DNA of 64,000 bases from Sphingopyxis microcysteis. GTDB taxonomy: Bacteria; Pseudomonadota; Alphaproteobacteria; Sphingomonadales; Sphingomonadaceae. Shown here piece by piece: positions 44,365 through 52,717 of this stretch. The stretch is taken from positions 1,426,001 through 1,490,000 of the forward strand of contig NZ_JAANYY010000002.1 in NCBI RefSeq assembly GCF_012274265.1. The letters run 5' to 3'. The notes under the pieces are model-generated. The model searched no databases. It saw nothing but the letters and a program-made list of their open reading frames with translations, and was not told the DNA's origin. Position 1 is the stretch's first letter. Each line of letters starts with the position of its first letter. The position numbers were made by a program, and so were the translations under genes.

Positions 44365-45639
44365 CGATGCGCCGGGCGCTTCGGTGCCCGCGCCTTCGAG
44401 CGCCTGGGTCAGGTCGGCGATAATGTCCTCGACCTCCTCCAGCCCGACCGACAGGCGGACCAATCCGTCGGAGATGCCGTATTCGGCGCGTTCCTCACGC
44501 GAATAGGTCGAATGCGTCATGCTCGCGGGGTGCTGGATCAGGCTTTCGGCATCGCCCAGCGACACCGCGCGATGGATCAGGTTCAGGCGGTTCATCAGCG
44601 CGACCCCCGCCGCATGACCGCCATGGAGTTCGAACGCGATCATCCCGCCGAATCCACCCATCTGACGAAGCGCCAGATCACGCTGACCAAAGCTCGCTAG
44701 TCCCGGATAGTATACCGCGGCCACCGCCGGATGCGCCTCCAGCATGGCCGCGATCACCATCGCCGACCGGCAATGCTCGGCCATCCGCAGCTTCAGTGTT
44801 TTCAGGCCGCGCATCACGAGCATCGCATTGAACGGCGCCATGATCGCACCCGTCATGTCCTTGATCCCGACCAGCCGCACCTCGGCCATATCGCGCGCAC
44901 TGCCAACCGCGATCCCGCCGACCAGATCGCCATGACCACCCAGATATTTGGTCGCCGAATGGACGACAATATCGGCCCCCAGAATGATCGGCTGGGTCAG
45001 CACCGGGGTCGCATAGGTATTGTCGACCACGGTTCGCGCGCCCTGGTCGCGCGCGATCGCCGACACCGCGGCGATGTCGATCAGTCGCATATTGGGGTTC
45101 GCTGGCGTTTCGAAATAGACGATCTTTGTGGCGGGCGAAATATGGCCGGACAGATTGTCGGCATTGGTCAGATCGACATGGGTGATCTTGACCCCGAAAC
45201 GCGCCAGACCGTGGCGCATGAAGGCAAAGGTGCATCCATAAAGCGTCTTGTCGACGATCACTTCGTCGCCAGGTTTCAGGAACGACCACAGCACGCCCGC
45301 GATCGCGCCCATCCCCGATGCCGTCGCAACCGCGGCTTCGCCACCCTCGAGCAGCGCCATGCGCTTCTCCAGCAGGTCGAGCGTCGGATTGGAAATCCGG
45401 CTGTAGAAATATCCCGGCCGCTCGCCGGCAAAGATTTCGGCCCCAGCCTCCGCCGTGTCGAAGACAAAAGTCGAACTGAGATGCAGCGGCGGGCAAAGCG
45501 CCCCGTCATGCGCCTTCGGATCATAGCCCGCGTGGATCGCCTGCGTCGCAAAACCTGTCTTCGAAACGCCCGCCATTTTTGCTCTCCCGATCATATGAAC
45601 CAAGTCGGGGATATCAGGACCGCGCTGGCATGTGCTGCC

Positions 45640-45676
45640 CAATATGACTATAAATCGCGATATTTTTGGCATATTG
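45640..45676. promoter_or_regulatory. Inverted CAATATG/CATATTG half-sites between megL and its regulator
   Basis: CAATATG (45640-45646) and CATATTG (45670-45676) face each other across 23 bp, inside a very AT-rich stretch of an otherwise GC-rich region. Spacing of 30 bp between centres is compatible with Lrp/AsnC octamer binding. Shared by both divergent promoters. Confidence 0.5.
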
Positions 45677-45686
45677 TGCCACGATT

Positions 45687-46148
45687 ATGACCATGGACCA
45701 AAAAGATCACCAGATTGTCCGCGCACTTTTGCAGGACGGGCGCCTGACCAACCAGGATTTGGCGGCGCGGGTCAATCTGTCGCCATCACCCTGTTTGAGG
45801 CGCGTCCGCCTGCTTGAGGAACGCGGGGTTATCAAGGGCTACGCGGCCCTGGTCGATCAAAAGGCCTATGGTTTTCCGCTCACAATTTTCGTCGGCATCA
45901 AGCTCGACGGTCATGGCAAACTCAATGTGCGACAATTCGAGGAACGTGTCGCAACGATCGAAGAGATTCTCGACTGCTTCCTGATGACCGGCGACATCGA
46001 CTATCTTTTGCGCGTCGTCGCCCCCGATCTGGAGGGATATGAGCGCTTTGTTCGCGAAACGCTGCACATGATCCCCGGCGTGGCGTCGATCGACACCAGC
46101 TTTGCCTATGGTGTGGTCAAACAAAGCCGGATTTTTCCTATGCCCTAG
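45687..46148 (+). CDS. Lrp/AsnC-family transcriptional regulator (MdeR-like)
   Basis: A 153-residue Lrp/AsnC protein. Helix-turn-helix TNQDLAARVNLSPSPCLRRVRLLEE, then a RAM domain with LDGHGKLNVRQFEERV and TGDIDYLLRVVAPDLEGY. The start could be ATG 45687 or 45693. It is divergent from megL by 110 bp, so it probably activates or represses megL in response to methionine or a related amino acid. Confidence 0.9.
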   Translation: MTMDQKDHQIVRALLQDGRLTNQDLAARVNLSPSPCLRRVRLLEERGVIKGYAALVDQKAYGFPLTIFVGIKLDGHGKLNVRQFEERVATIEEILDCFLMTGDIDYLLRVVAPDLEGYERFVRETLHMIPGVASIDTSFAYGVVKQSRIFPMP

Positions 46149-46156
46149 GCGGTGGC

Positions 46157-47059
46157 CTATGAGCTGGCACGGCTCGCCGCATTGCCGACATCCCGGATCG
46201 CCGCGACAAAGCCCGCCGGGTCGTCCTCCTGAATGAAGTGGCCGCCGTGCAGCGTGCGATGCGTGACGCGCGCCGCGCCGGGAACGCGCGACGTGAACAG
46301 GGCATCGCCGCCGCGCGTGATGGGATCGCCGTCGGAAAAGCAGCACAGGAACGGCTTGTCGAACGCTTCGAGCGCAGCCCAGGCGCGCTTCTGGTCGGGG
46401 ACCGCAATATTGTCGCCGAGCGGCACGAAGGATGGATAGACCCGCGCTGCCACCTTTGATGCGCGGGTGGGGAATGGGGCGTCATAGGCGGCGATTTCCG
46501 CCGCGCTCAATTCGCGTTTGGCGCCCGCCTTGACGATCTTGCCGATCGGGAACACCGGGCTGTAGCGCGAAAAGGCGCGCCAGATCGCGAAAGCGCGCGG
46601 CGCCCGCTGGCCTTCGGGAAGCCCGCCGTTCGACAGCGCCACGCCCACAAAGCGTTCGGGCATTTCGGCGACGAGGCGCAGGCCGATCAGCGAACCCCAA
46701 TCCTGGCACGCGAGGATGATGTCCTTCAGATCAAGCGCCTCGATCCACTGCCGCATCCACGCGACCTGCGCCGCATAACTATACGCCGCGCGATCGAGCG
46801 GCTTGTCCGAGCGACCGAAGCCAATGAGGTCGGGCGCGACGACGCGAAACCCGGCATCGACCGCGGGGCCGATCATGTGGCGATAGAGATAGGCCCAGGT
46901 CGGCTCGCCGTGGAGCATCAGCACCGGCTGCTCGTCGCGTGGCCCTTCGTCGACATAATGAACGCGCAGGCCGCCGGCGATCTCGATGTAATTTGGCGCA
47001 TAGGGCCAGTCCGGCAAATCCACGAAACGATCGTCCGGCGTGCGATAAACGCGCATCAT
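46157..47059 (-). CDS. Haloalkane dehalogenase (HLD-I type)
   Basis: A 300-residue alpha/beta hydrolase. The oxyanion/halide motif is LHGEPTWAYLYR; the nucleophile Asp120 and halide-binding Trp121 are in LACQDWGSLIGLR; the cap domain has FAIWRAFS, where a second halide-binding Trp is expected; the catalytic His is near 274 in LHGGHFIQED. These match the DhlA-like subfamily I, which hydrolyses halogenated alkanes to alcohols. GDGDPITR holds the probable third catalytic acid. No catabolic partners are adjacent, so the natural substrate is unknown. Confidence 0.85.
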   Translation of the reverse strand: MMRVYRTPDDRFVDLPDWPYAPNYIEIAGGLRVHYVDEGPRDEQPVLMLHGEPTWAYLYRHMIGPAVDAGFRVVAPDLIGFGRSDKPLDRAAYSYAAQVAWMRQWIEALDLKDIILACQDWGSLIGLRLVAEMPERFVGVALSNGGLPEGQRAPRAFAIWRAFSRYSPVFPIGKIVKAGAKRELSAAEIAAYDAPFPTRASKVAARVYPSFVPLGDNIAVPDQKRAWAALEAFDKPFLCCFSDGDPITRGGDALFTSRVPGAARVTHRTLHGGHFIQEDDPAGFVAAIRDVGNAASRASS

Positions 47060-47133
47060 CTTCTCCCCCCACCCTTGGTCGCGATCAGCTTAGGGGACTT
47101 CCGTTGCGGCGCAAGCCATGCCACGGTCGCGCG

Positions 47134-47724
47134 ATGACCCGACAAATCCTCGTCTTCTATGGCAGCTATCGCCGCGACCGGCAGGGCATCAAACTTGCGC
47201 GGTGGCTGGTCGATGCCATCATCGCACGCGGCGACCACGCCGAACTGATCGACGCCAAGGCCGTTGGCCTGCCGATGCTCGACCGCATGTATAAGGAATA
47301 TCCGAAGGGCGAGGCGCCGCCTGCAATGGCCGAACTCGCGGCCAAGATTCGCGCTGCCGACGGCTTCGTCTTCGTCACCGGCGAATATAATTGGGGGCCG
47401 CAGCCGGGGCTGAAGAACCTCACCGACCATTTCCTCGAGGAATGGTTCTGGCGGCCTGCGGCAATCGCCTGCTACTCGGCGGGACCATGGTCGGGGGTCC
47501 GCGCGATGATGGGCTGGCGCGACACGCTGGGCGAGATGGGGATGGCGGTCACCTCGTCGATCCTGCCGGTCGGGCGGATCGGCGGCGCTTTCGATGCCGA
47601 TGGCCAGCCGACCGGCGACGACGGTGCGCGTCTTGCGAAAAGCTTCCCGCGCTTTGCGGATGATCTCAACTGGTGGGTGGATGCCGCGAAAGCACAGCGC
47701 GCGAAGGTCGATCCGCCCTATTGA
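47134..47724 (+). CDS. NAD(P)H-dependent FMN reductase-like flavodoxin-fold protein
   Basis: A 196-residue NADPH-dependent FMN reductase (PF03358). The phosphate-binding loop is FYGSYRRDRQGIKLARW, and FVTGEYNWGPQPGLKNLTDHF is the flavin-binding segment. ATG 47134 gives a typical length; the frame upstream belongs to a shadow of the dehalogenase gene. Role likely flavin or quinone reduction, unspecified. Confidence 0.9.
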   Translation: MTRQILVFYGSYRRDRQGIKLARWLVDAIIARGDHAELIDAKAVGLPMLDRMYKEYPKGEAPPAMAELAAKIRAADGFVFVTGEYNWGPQPGLKNLTDHFLEEWFWRPAAIACYSAGPWSGVRAMMGWRDTLGEMGMAVTSSILPVGRIGGAFDADGQPTGDDGARLAKSFPRFADDLNWWVDAAKAQRAKVDPPY

Positions 47725-47733
47725 TGAAATGAC

Positions 47734-47798
47734 CGTAGCCCTGAGCCTGTCGAAGGGCGCTTCACCGAGAAGCGCCCTTCGACAAGCTCAGGGCTACG
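47734..47798. repeat. Inverted repeat, CCTGAGCYTGTCGAAGG type (family B)
   Basis: 30-bp arms (47734-47763 with 47769-47798) around a 5-nt loop, nearly identical to the element at 32935. Between the convergent reductase and MFS genes. Confidence 0.9.
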
Positions 47799-47807
47799 CC
47801 TTTATCT

Positions 47808-49121
47808 TTACCCCGACTTCAGCTCGGCTTTCAGCCGCAGGCTGGCACGCCAGAAGAAGAAGGCGGGGATCAGCCCCAGCCATGCGGCGCCATAAAGCAC
47901 CCAGCGCACGCTTTCCTGCCCCGCGAGCGGCTGGAGCGCATCGGACAACACCCCGAACAGAAACGGCCCAAGCCCAAGCCCGATCAGATTTTGGCCAAAC
48001 AGCATGATCGACGCCGCGACGGCGCGGGCGCGCGGCTGGACCAGCCCCTGCACACAGCCATAGGCGGGGCCGTAATAGGCCGAATTGAGGATGGTCGGGA
48101 TGATCAGCATCGCCACCGCGATCCGCCAATCCTCCATATAATAGCCGAGGAACAGGATCGGCGCCGCGATCGCCATGCCATAAGCGGGAAAGGTCAGCAG
48201 GTGCTTCTTGTCACGCGGGCCGTATTTGTCGGCCATCTTGCCGCCGAGCCAGGTGCCGAACGCGCCCGCCAGCCCCAGCACGACCGCCATCGACAGGCCA
48301 GCCTCGGTTGTGGACAGTCCGTGGCTGCGAATGAAAAAGCTGATCGTCCAGAGCGCTTTGCCATAGCCGAGCACGGCAACGACCGACGCCGCGATCAGGA
48401 TATAGACGAAGGCGCGCGAGCTGAAAATTTCGCGCAGCGCCTCGCCGGTCGAAAGCGGAACGACGGCGCGCGCCGTGGCGACCGCCTCCGCCGAACGGCT
48501 ATGGCGCGGTTCGCGCATGACGAACAGCACGACGAGCGCGAGCAGAATGCCGGGCGCGCCGACCATCATCAACGCGATCCGCCAGCCATAAATGTCGTTC
48601 ACCACGCCGCCGATGATCAGGCCGAGCAGCGATCCGATCGGCACGCCCAGCCCATAAAAGGCGATCGCCGACGACCGCTTTTCGACCGGCACGCTATCGG
48701 AAATCAGCGAATGTGCCGCTGGCGTGCAGCCCGCTTCTCCGACGCCGACGCCAACGCGCGCCAGCAGCAATTGGACAAAGTTCTGCGCCAGTCCGCACAC
48801 CGCGGTCATCGCCGACCAGATCGCGAGCGAAATCGCGATCAAGCGAACGCGGTTCGTGCCGTCCTTGTCGGCATAACGGGCGATGGGAATGCCAAGCAGC
48901 GCATAGAATACGGCAAAGGCGGGGCCGGCCAGCAAGCCCAGCTGCGTATCCGAAAGCCCGAGATCGGCCTTGATCGGTTCGGCCAGGATGTTGACGATCT
49001 GCCGGTCGAGGAAATTGAAGATATAGACGATCAGCAGGATCCACAGCATCGTCCGCGTTTGCGCGGACACCCCGGCGGCGGGTGTGGTGACGCCCTGCGA
49101 CAAGGCAGCTTTATCGGTCAT
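47808..49121 (-). CDS. MFS transporter, spinster-like
   Basis: A 437-residue MFS protein with twelve hydrophobic helices. Features: YIFNFLDRQIVNILAEPIKADLGLSD at helix 1-2, ARYADKDGTNRVRLI in loop 2-3, and ARVGVGVGEAGCTPAAHSLISD, the signature of the spinster group. Start ATG 49121 follows GGGAG. Substrate unknown. Divergent from the amidase gene with a 111-bp gap. Confidence 0.88.
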   Translation of the reverse strand: MTDKAALSQGVTTPAAGVSAQTRTMLWILLIVYIFNFLDRQIVNILAEPIKADLGLSDTQLGLLAGPAFAVFYALLGIPIARYADKDGTNRVRLIAISLAIWSAMTAVCGLAQNFVQLLLARVGVGVGEAGCTPAAHSLISDSVPVEKRSSAIAFYGLGVPIGSLLGLIIGGVVNDIYGWRIALMMVGAPGILLALVVLFVMREPRHSRSAEAVATARAVVPLSTGEALREIFSSRAFVYILIAASVVAVLGYGKALWTISFFIRSHGLSTTEAGLSMAVVLGLAGAFGTWLGGKMADKYGPRDKKHLLTFPAYGMAIAAPILFLGYYMEDWRIAVAMLIIPTILNSAYYGPAYGCVQGLVQPRARAVAASIMLFGQNLIGLGLGPFLFGVLSDALQPLAGQESVRWVLYGAAWLGLIPAFFFWRASLRLKAELKSG

Positions 49122-49232
49122 TCTGATCTCCCGCTCCCATGGGAGCAGACCGGGGGGAGTGGTGTCAACGCCCTTGCGGCGCCCCGAAAATCGCCGCTTG
49201 CAATTGCCGCTACGGCTGCCAGCCTGCGGCGC

Positions 49233-50810
49233 ATGAAAAAAATCTCGCTGCTCGCCGTCCCCGCCCTCGCGCTGATCACTCCAGCCATGGCGATGCCGCC
49301 GCCGCTGCCGCCGGTCGAGGGCAAGGATGCGGCGACGTTGCAGACGGAAATGACAGAGCGGCGGGTGAACAGCGACGTCATCACCGCAACCTATCTCGAG
49401 CGCATCCGCAACCTCGACGACCATGGCCCGCAATTAAATGCGGTCATCGCGACCTTTCCCGACGCGACCAGTCAGGCACATGCACTCGACCTCGAACGCC
49501 AGGCCGGACGCGTGCGCGGCCCGCTTCACGGCATCCCGATTCTGCTCAAGGACAATATCGAGGCGAAGGGGCCGATCGCGACCACGGCGGGATCGCTGGC
49601 GCTGAAGGACAATGTCACTAACCGTGACGCGCCGCTGGTGGCGCGGCTGCGCGAGGCGGGCGCAGTCATCCTCGGCAAGACCAACCTCAGCGAATGGGCA
49701 AATATTCGCTCGAACAATTCGACCAGCGGCTGGAGTGCGGTCGGCGGCCTCGCCAAAAACCCCCACGCGCTCGATCGCAACACCTGTGGGTCATCGGCGG
49801 GCAGCGGCGCCGCGACGGCGGCAAGCCTCGCGCCGATCGCGATCGGCACCGAAACCGACGGATCGATCACCTGCCCCGCCGGGGTCAACGGCATCGTCGG
49901 CTTCAAACCCACGGTCGGGCTGGTCAGCCGCACGCATATCGTCCCGATCAGCCATAGCCAGGACACCGCCGGCCCGATGACGCTGACCGTGCGCGACGCC
50001 GCGCTGGTGATGACCGTCATCGTCGGCAGCGACCCCGCCGATCCCGCGACCATCGAGGCCGACGCGCGCAAGACCGACTATGCCGCCGAACTGTCGGTCG
50101 CGGCGCTGAAAGGCAAGCGCATCGGCGTGCTGCGCGATCGCATCGGCGACCGCGCCGACATCGCCGTGCTGTTCGACGCAGCGCTGAAACAGATGGCGCA
50201 GCTCGGCGCGACGGTGGTCGAGATCGCCGACAGCCGCAAAGGGCTGGAAGAATTGGGCGCCGCCGAGTTTGAAATACTGCTGACCGAGCTCAAGGCGGAC
50301 ATGGCGACCTATCTCGCGAGTCTTCCGGCCAATGACGGTCCCAAGACGCTCGCCGACCTGATCGCCTTCAACAAGGCGAACCCTGCAGAGCTGCAATGGT
50401 TCGACCAGTCGCTGTTCGAGCTCGCCGAAACCAAGGGCGGCCTCGACAGCCCCGCCTATCTTGAAGCAAAGGCGAAAGCCGCGCGGCTTGCCGGGCCCGA
50501 GGGCATCGACCGGCTGCTTGCCGCCGACAAGCTCGACCTGCTCGTCGGGGTCACCAACGGTCCGGCCTGGACCAGCGACTTGGTGAACGGCGATCATTAC
50601 ACCGGCCCCAGCGCGAGCCAGCTACCCGCCGTCGCGGGCTATCCGCACCTGACGGTGCCGATGGGGACGATCGCGGGGCTGCCAATCGGCGTGTCGTTCA
50701 TTGGCGGAAAATGGACCGATGCCGAGGTGCTGGCTGCGGGCTATGCCTATGAACAGGCGAGCCGCAAGCGCGTGGCGCCGACCTATCGGGCGAGCATCGC
50801 GCCACAATAA
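49233..50810 (+). CDS. Exported amidase (amidase signature family)
   Basis: A 525-residue amidase with signal peptide MKKISLLAVPALALITPAMA. The Ser-cisSer-Lys triad is visible: Lys in PILLKDNIEAKG, cis-Ser in CGSSAGSGAATAAS and catalytic Ser in ETDGSITCPAGVNG. It should act in the periplasm on an amide, peptide amide or related substrate. Monocistronic; divergent from the MFS gene, so a transport/hydrolysis pairing is possible but unproven. Confidence 0.92.
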   Translation: MKKISLLAVPALALITPAMAMPPPLPPVEGKDAATLQTEMTERRVNSDVITATYLERIRNLDDHGPQLNAVIATFPDATSQAHALDLERQAGRVRGPLHGIPILLKDNIEAKGPIATTAGSLALKDNVTNRDAPLVARLREAGAVILGKTNLSEWANIRSNNSTSGWSAVGGLAKNPHALDRNTCGSSAGSGAATAASLAPIAIGTETDGSITCPAGVNGIVGFKPTVGLVSRTHIVPISHSQDTAGPMTLTVRDAALVMTVIVGSDPADPATIEADARKTDYAAELSVAALKGKRIGVLRDRIGDRADIAVLFDAALKQMAQLGATVVEIADSRKGLEELGAAEFEILLTELKADMATYLASLPANDGPKTLADLIAFNKANPAELQWFDQSLFELAETKGGLDSPAYLEAKAKAARLAGPEGIDRLLAADKLDLLVGVTNGPAWTSDLVNGDHYTGPSASQLPAVAGYPHLTVPMGTIAGLPIGVSFIGGKWTDAEVLAAGYAYEQASRKRVAPTYRASIAPQ

Positions 50811-50815
50811 TTACT

Positions 50816-50891
50816 CGTCATTGCGAGCGCAGCGAAGCAATCCAGAGTCGCGTATTCCACTCTGGATTGCTTCGCTGCGCTCGCAATGACG
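50816..50891. repeat. Inverted repeat, CGTCATTGCGAGC type (family A), near-perfect
   Basis: 33-bp arms CGTCATTGCGAGCGCAGCGA... (50816-50848) and exact complement (50859-50891) with a 10-nt loop. The best-preserved member of the family in this window. Between convergent amidase and DUF2721 genes. Confidence 0.92.
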
Positions 50892-50903
50892 ATCTTCAAG
50901 TAG

Positions 50904-51389
50904 TCAGCGTTTATCCCGCCGCCGCTTCCAGCCCATTTCCTCCAGCTCGAGCAACTCCATCGGCACATGGATATTGCGGATCGCCATCCGCACCTCGATC
51001 AGGAACAGCACCAGCGACGCGAGCAACAGCAGCATCGCGATAGCAAACGCCCATGACGCCGCCAGCCCCAGGTTGAACCCGGCGATCGCCTGCGCGAACA
51101 ACAGCGCCACGAGAAGGCACACGACAATCCCGCACGCGACCGCGGCTGCGATCGCATTGTTGATCACGTCCATTCGTCGATCGGCAGCGCGCAGTTCGGC
51201 GACCACGCGCTCATGCTCATGCCCCTCGGTCTCGGCCCAGCGCTCCATCAGCGCGCGCGAGCGGTCGACGACGCGCGACAGGCGCCCGGTCAGCACGTTG
51301 AGCAGGCTGCCCGTCGCGACGAGCAGGAACACCGGGGTGACCGACAGCTGGATCGTCTCGGCGATCATCGCCGAGCCGGTCATGCTCAT
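50904..51389 (-). CDS. DUF2721 membrane protein
   Basis: A 161-residue membrane protein of the DUF2721 type. Three hydrophobic stretches: IQLSVTPVFLLVATGSLLNV, AIAAAVACGIVVCLLVALLF and SWAFAIAMLLLLASLVLFLI. The cytoplasmic loop VLTGRLSRVVDRSRALMERW is the family signature. Starts at ATG 51389, overlapping the aminotransferase stop as ATGA, so co-translated with it. Function unknown. Confidence 0.85.
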   Translation of the reverse strand: MSMTGSAMIAETIQLSVTPVFLLVATGSLLNVLTGRLSRVVDRSRALMERWAETEGHEHERVVAELRAADRRMDVINNAIAAAVACGIVVCLLVALLFAQAIAGFNLGLAASWAFAIAMLLLLASLVLFLIEVRMAIRNIHVPMELLELEEMGWKRRRDKR

Positions 51390-52606
51390 CCCTCGCCGCC
51401 CGCCGCGACTGAGGGCGTATTGATGCCGTGCATGGCTAGGAATTTGCGGACGTTGCGGGCGGCCTGACGAATGCGCTGCTCGTTTTCGACCATCGCGATG
51501 CGGACATAGCCCTCGCCATCCTCGCCGTACCCCACCCCCGGCGCGACCGCGACCTTGGCATGGGTAAGCAGCTGTTTCGAAAATTCGAGGCTGCCCATCT
51601 CCTTGAGCGCGGGCGGCAGCGGCGCCCAGGCGAACATCGATGCCTTGGGGCTCGGGATGTCCCACCCGGCGCGACCGAAGCTTTCGACCATCACGTCGCG
51701 GCGCTTCTGATAAAGCTCGCGATTCTTCGCGACGATGTCCTGCGGGCCGTTGAGCGCCGCGCAGGCCGCGGCCTGGATCGGGGTGAAGGCGCCATAGTCG
51801 AGGTAGGACTTCACGCGCGTCATCGCCGCGATCAGCCGCTTGTTGCCGACCGCAAAGCCCATGCGCCAGCCCGCCATCGAATAGGTTTTCGACATCGAGG
51901 TGAATTCGATCGCGACATCCTTCGCGCCCGGCACCTGCAGGATCGAGGGCGTCGGATTGCCGTCGTAATAAAGTTCGGAATAAGCAAGGTCGCTGAGCAC
52001 CCAGACCTTATTCTCCTTCGCCCACGCAACCAGCCGCTCATAAAAGGCCAGATCCACTGCCTCGGCGGTCGGGTTCGACGGATAATTGACCACCAGGATC
52101 GACGGACGCGGCACTGTGAAGGCCATCGCGCGGTCGAGCGCGCGCCAGTAATTCTCGTCGGGCGTCGTCGGCACGCTGCGGATCGTCGCGCCCGCGATGA
52201 TGAAGCCGAAGGTGTGAATGGGGTAGCTGGGGTTCGGCGCCAGCACGACGTCGCCGGGGCCGGTGATCGCGGTCGCAAGGCTCGCGAGTCCCTCCTTCGA
52301 CCCCATCGTCACCACAACCTCGCTCTCGGGATCGAGGTCGACGTTGAAGCGGCGCGCGTAATAATTGGCCTGCGCCTTGCGCAGCCCCGGAATGCCCTTC
52401 GACTGTGAATAGCCGTGCGCGTCGGGCTTCATCGCGACTTCGCACAATTTTTCGATCACATGCGCGGGCGGCGGCAGGTCGGGGTTGCCCATCCCCAGGT
52501 CAATGATGTCTTCTCCCGCGGCGCGGGCGGCCGCACGCATCGCATTGACTTCGGCGATGACATAGGGCGGCAGGCGCTTGATGCGATAGAATTCATCTTC
52601 GGACAT
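51386..52606 (-). CDS. alaC: Class I/II aminotransferase, AlaC-like
   Basis: A 406-residue PLP aminotransferase. PLP Lys in FTSMSKTYSMAGWRMGFAVG; N-terminal MSEDEFYRIKRLPPYVIAEV and DLGMGNPDLPPPAHV are typical of the alanine/glutamate-pyruvate transaminase AlaC group, once annotated as LL-diaminopimelate aminotransferase-like. It interconverts pyruvate and alanine using glutamate. Divergent from phaC. Confidence 0.85.
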   Translation of the reverse strand: MSEDEFYRIKRLPPYVIAEVNAMRAAARAAGEDIIDLGMGNPDLPPPAHVIEKLCEVAMKPDAHGYSQSKGIPGLRKAQANYYARRFNVDLDPESEVVVTMGSKEGLASLATAITGPGDVVLAPNPSYPIHTFGFIIAGATIRSVPTTPDENYWRALDRAMAFTVPRPSILVVNYPSNPTAEAVDLAFYERLVAWAKENKVWVLSDLAYSELYYDGNPTPSILQVPGAKDVAIEFTSMSKTYSMAGWRMGFAVGNKRLIAAMTRVKSYLDYGAFTPIQAAACAALNGPQDIVAKNRELYQKRRDVMVESFGRAGWDIPSPKASMFAWAPLPPALKEMGSLEFSKQLLTHAKVAVAPGVGYGEDGEGYVRIAMVENEQRIRQAARNVRKFLAMHGINTPSVAAGGEG

Positions 52607-52717
52607 GGGAAACTAGAACAACTCCTTTTCGTTATCGGATATAGCGCGAACGGCGCCTCGCCAGCCGCACCGCGGCTTGTTATAGGCTTCTAACCGCACT
52701 GACCAGCAGGAACGAAC

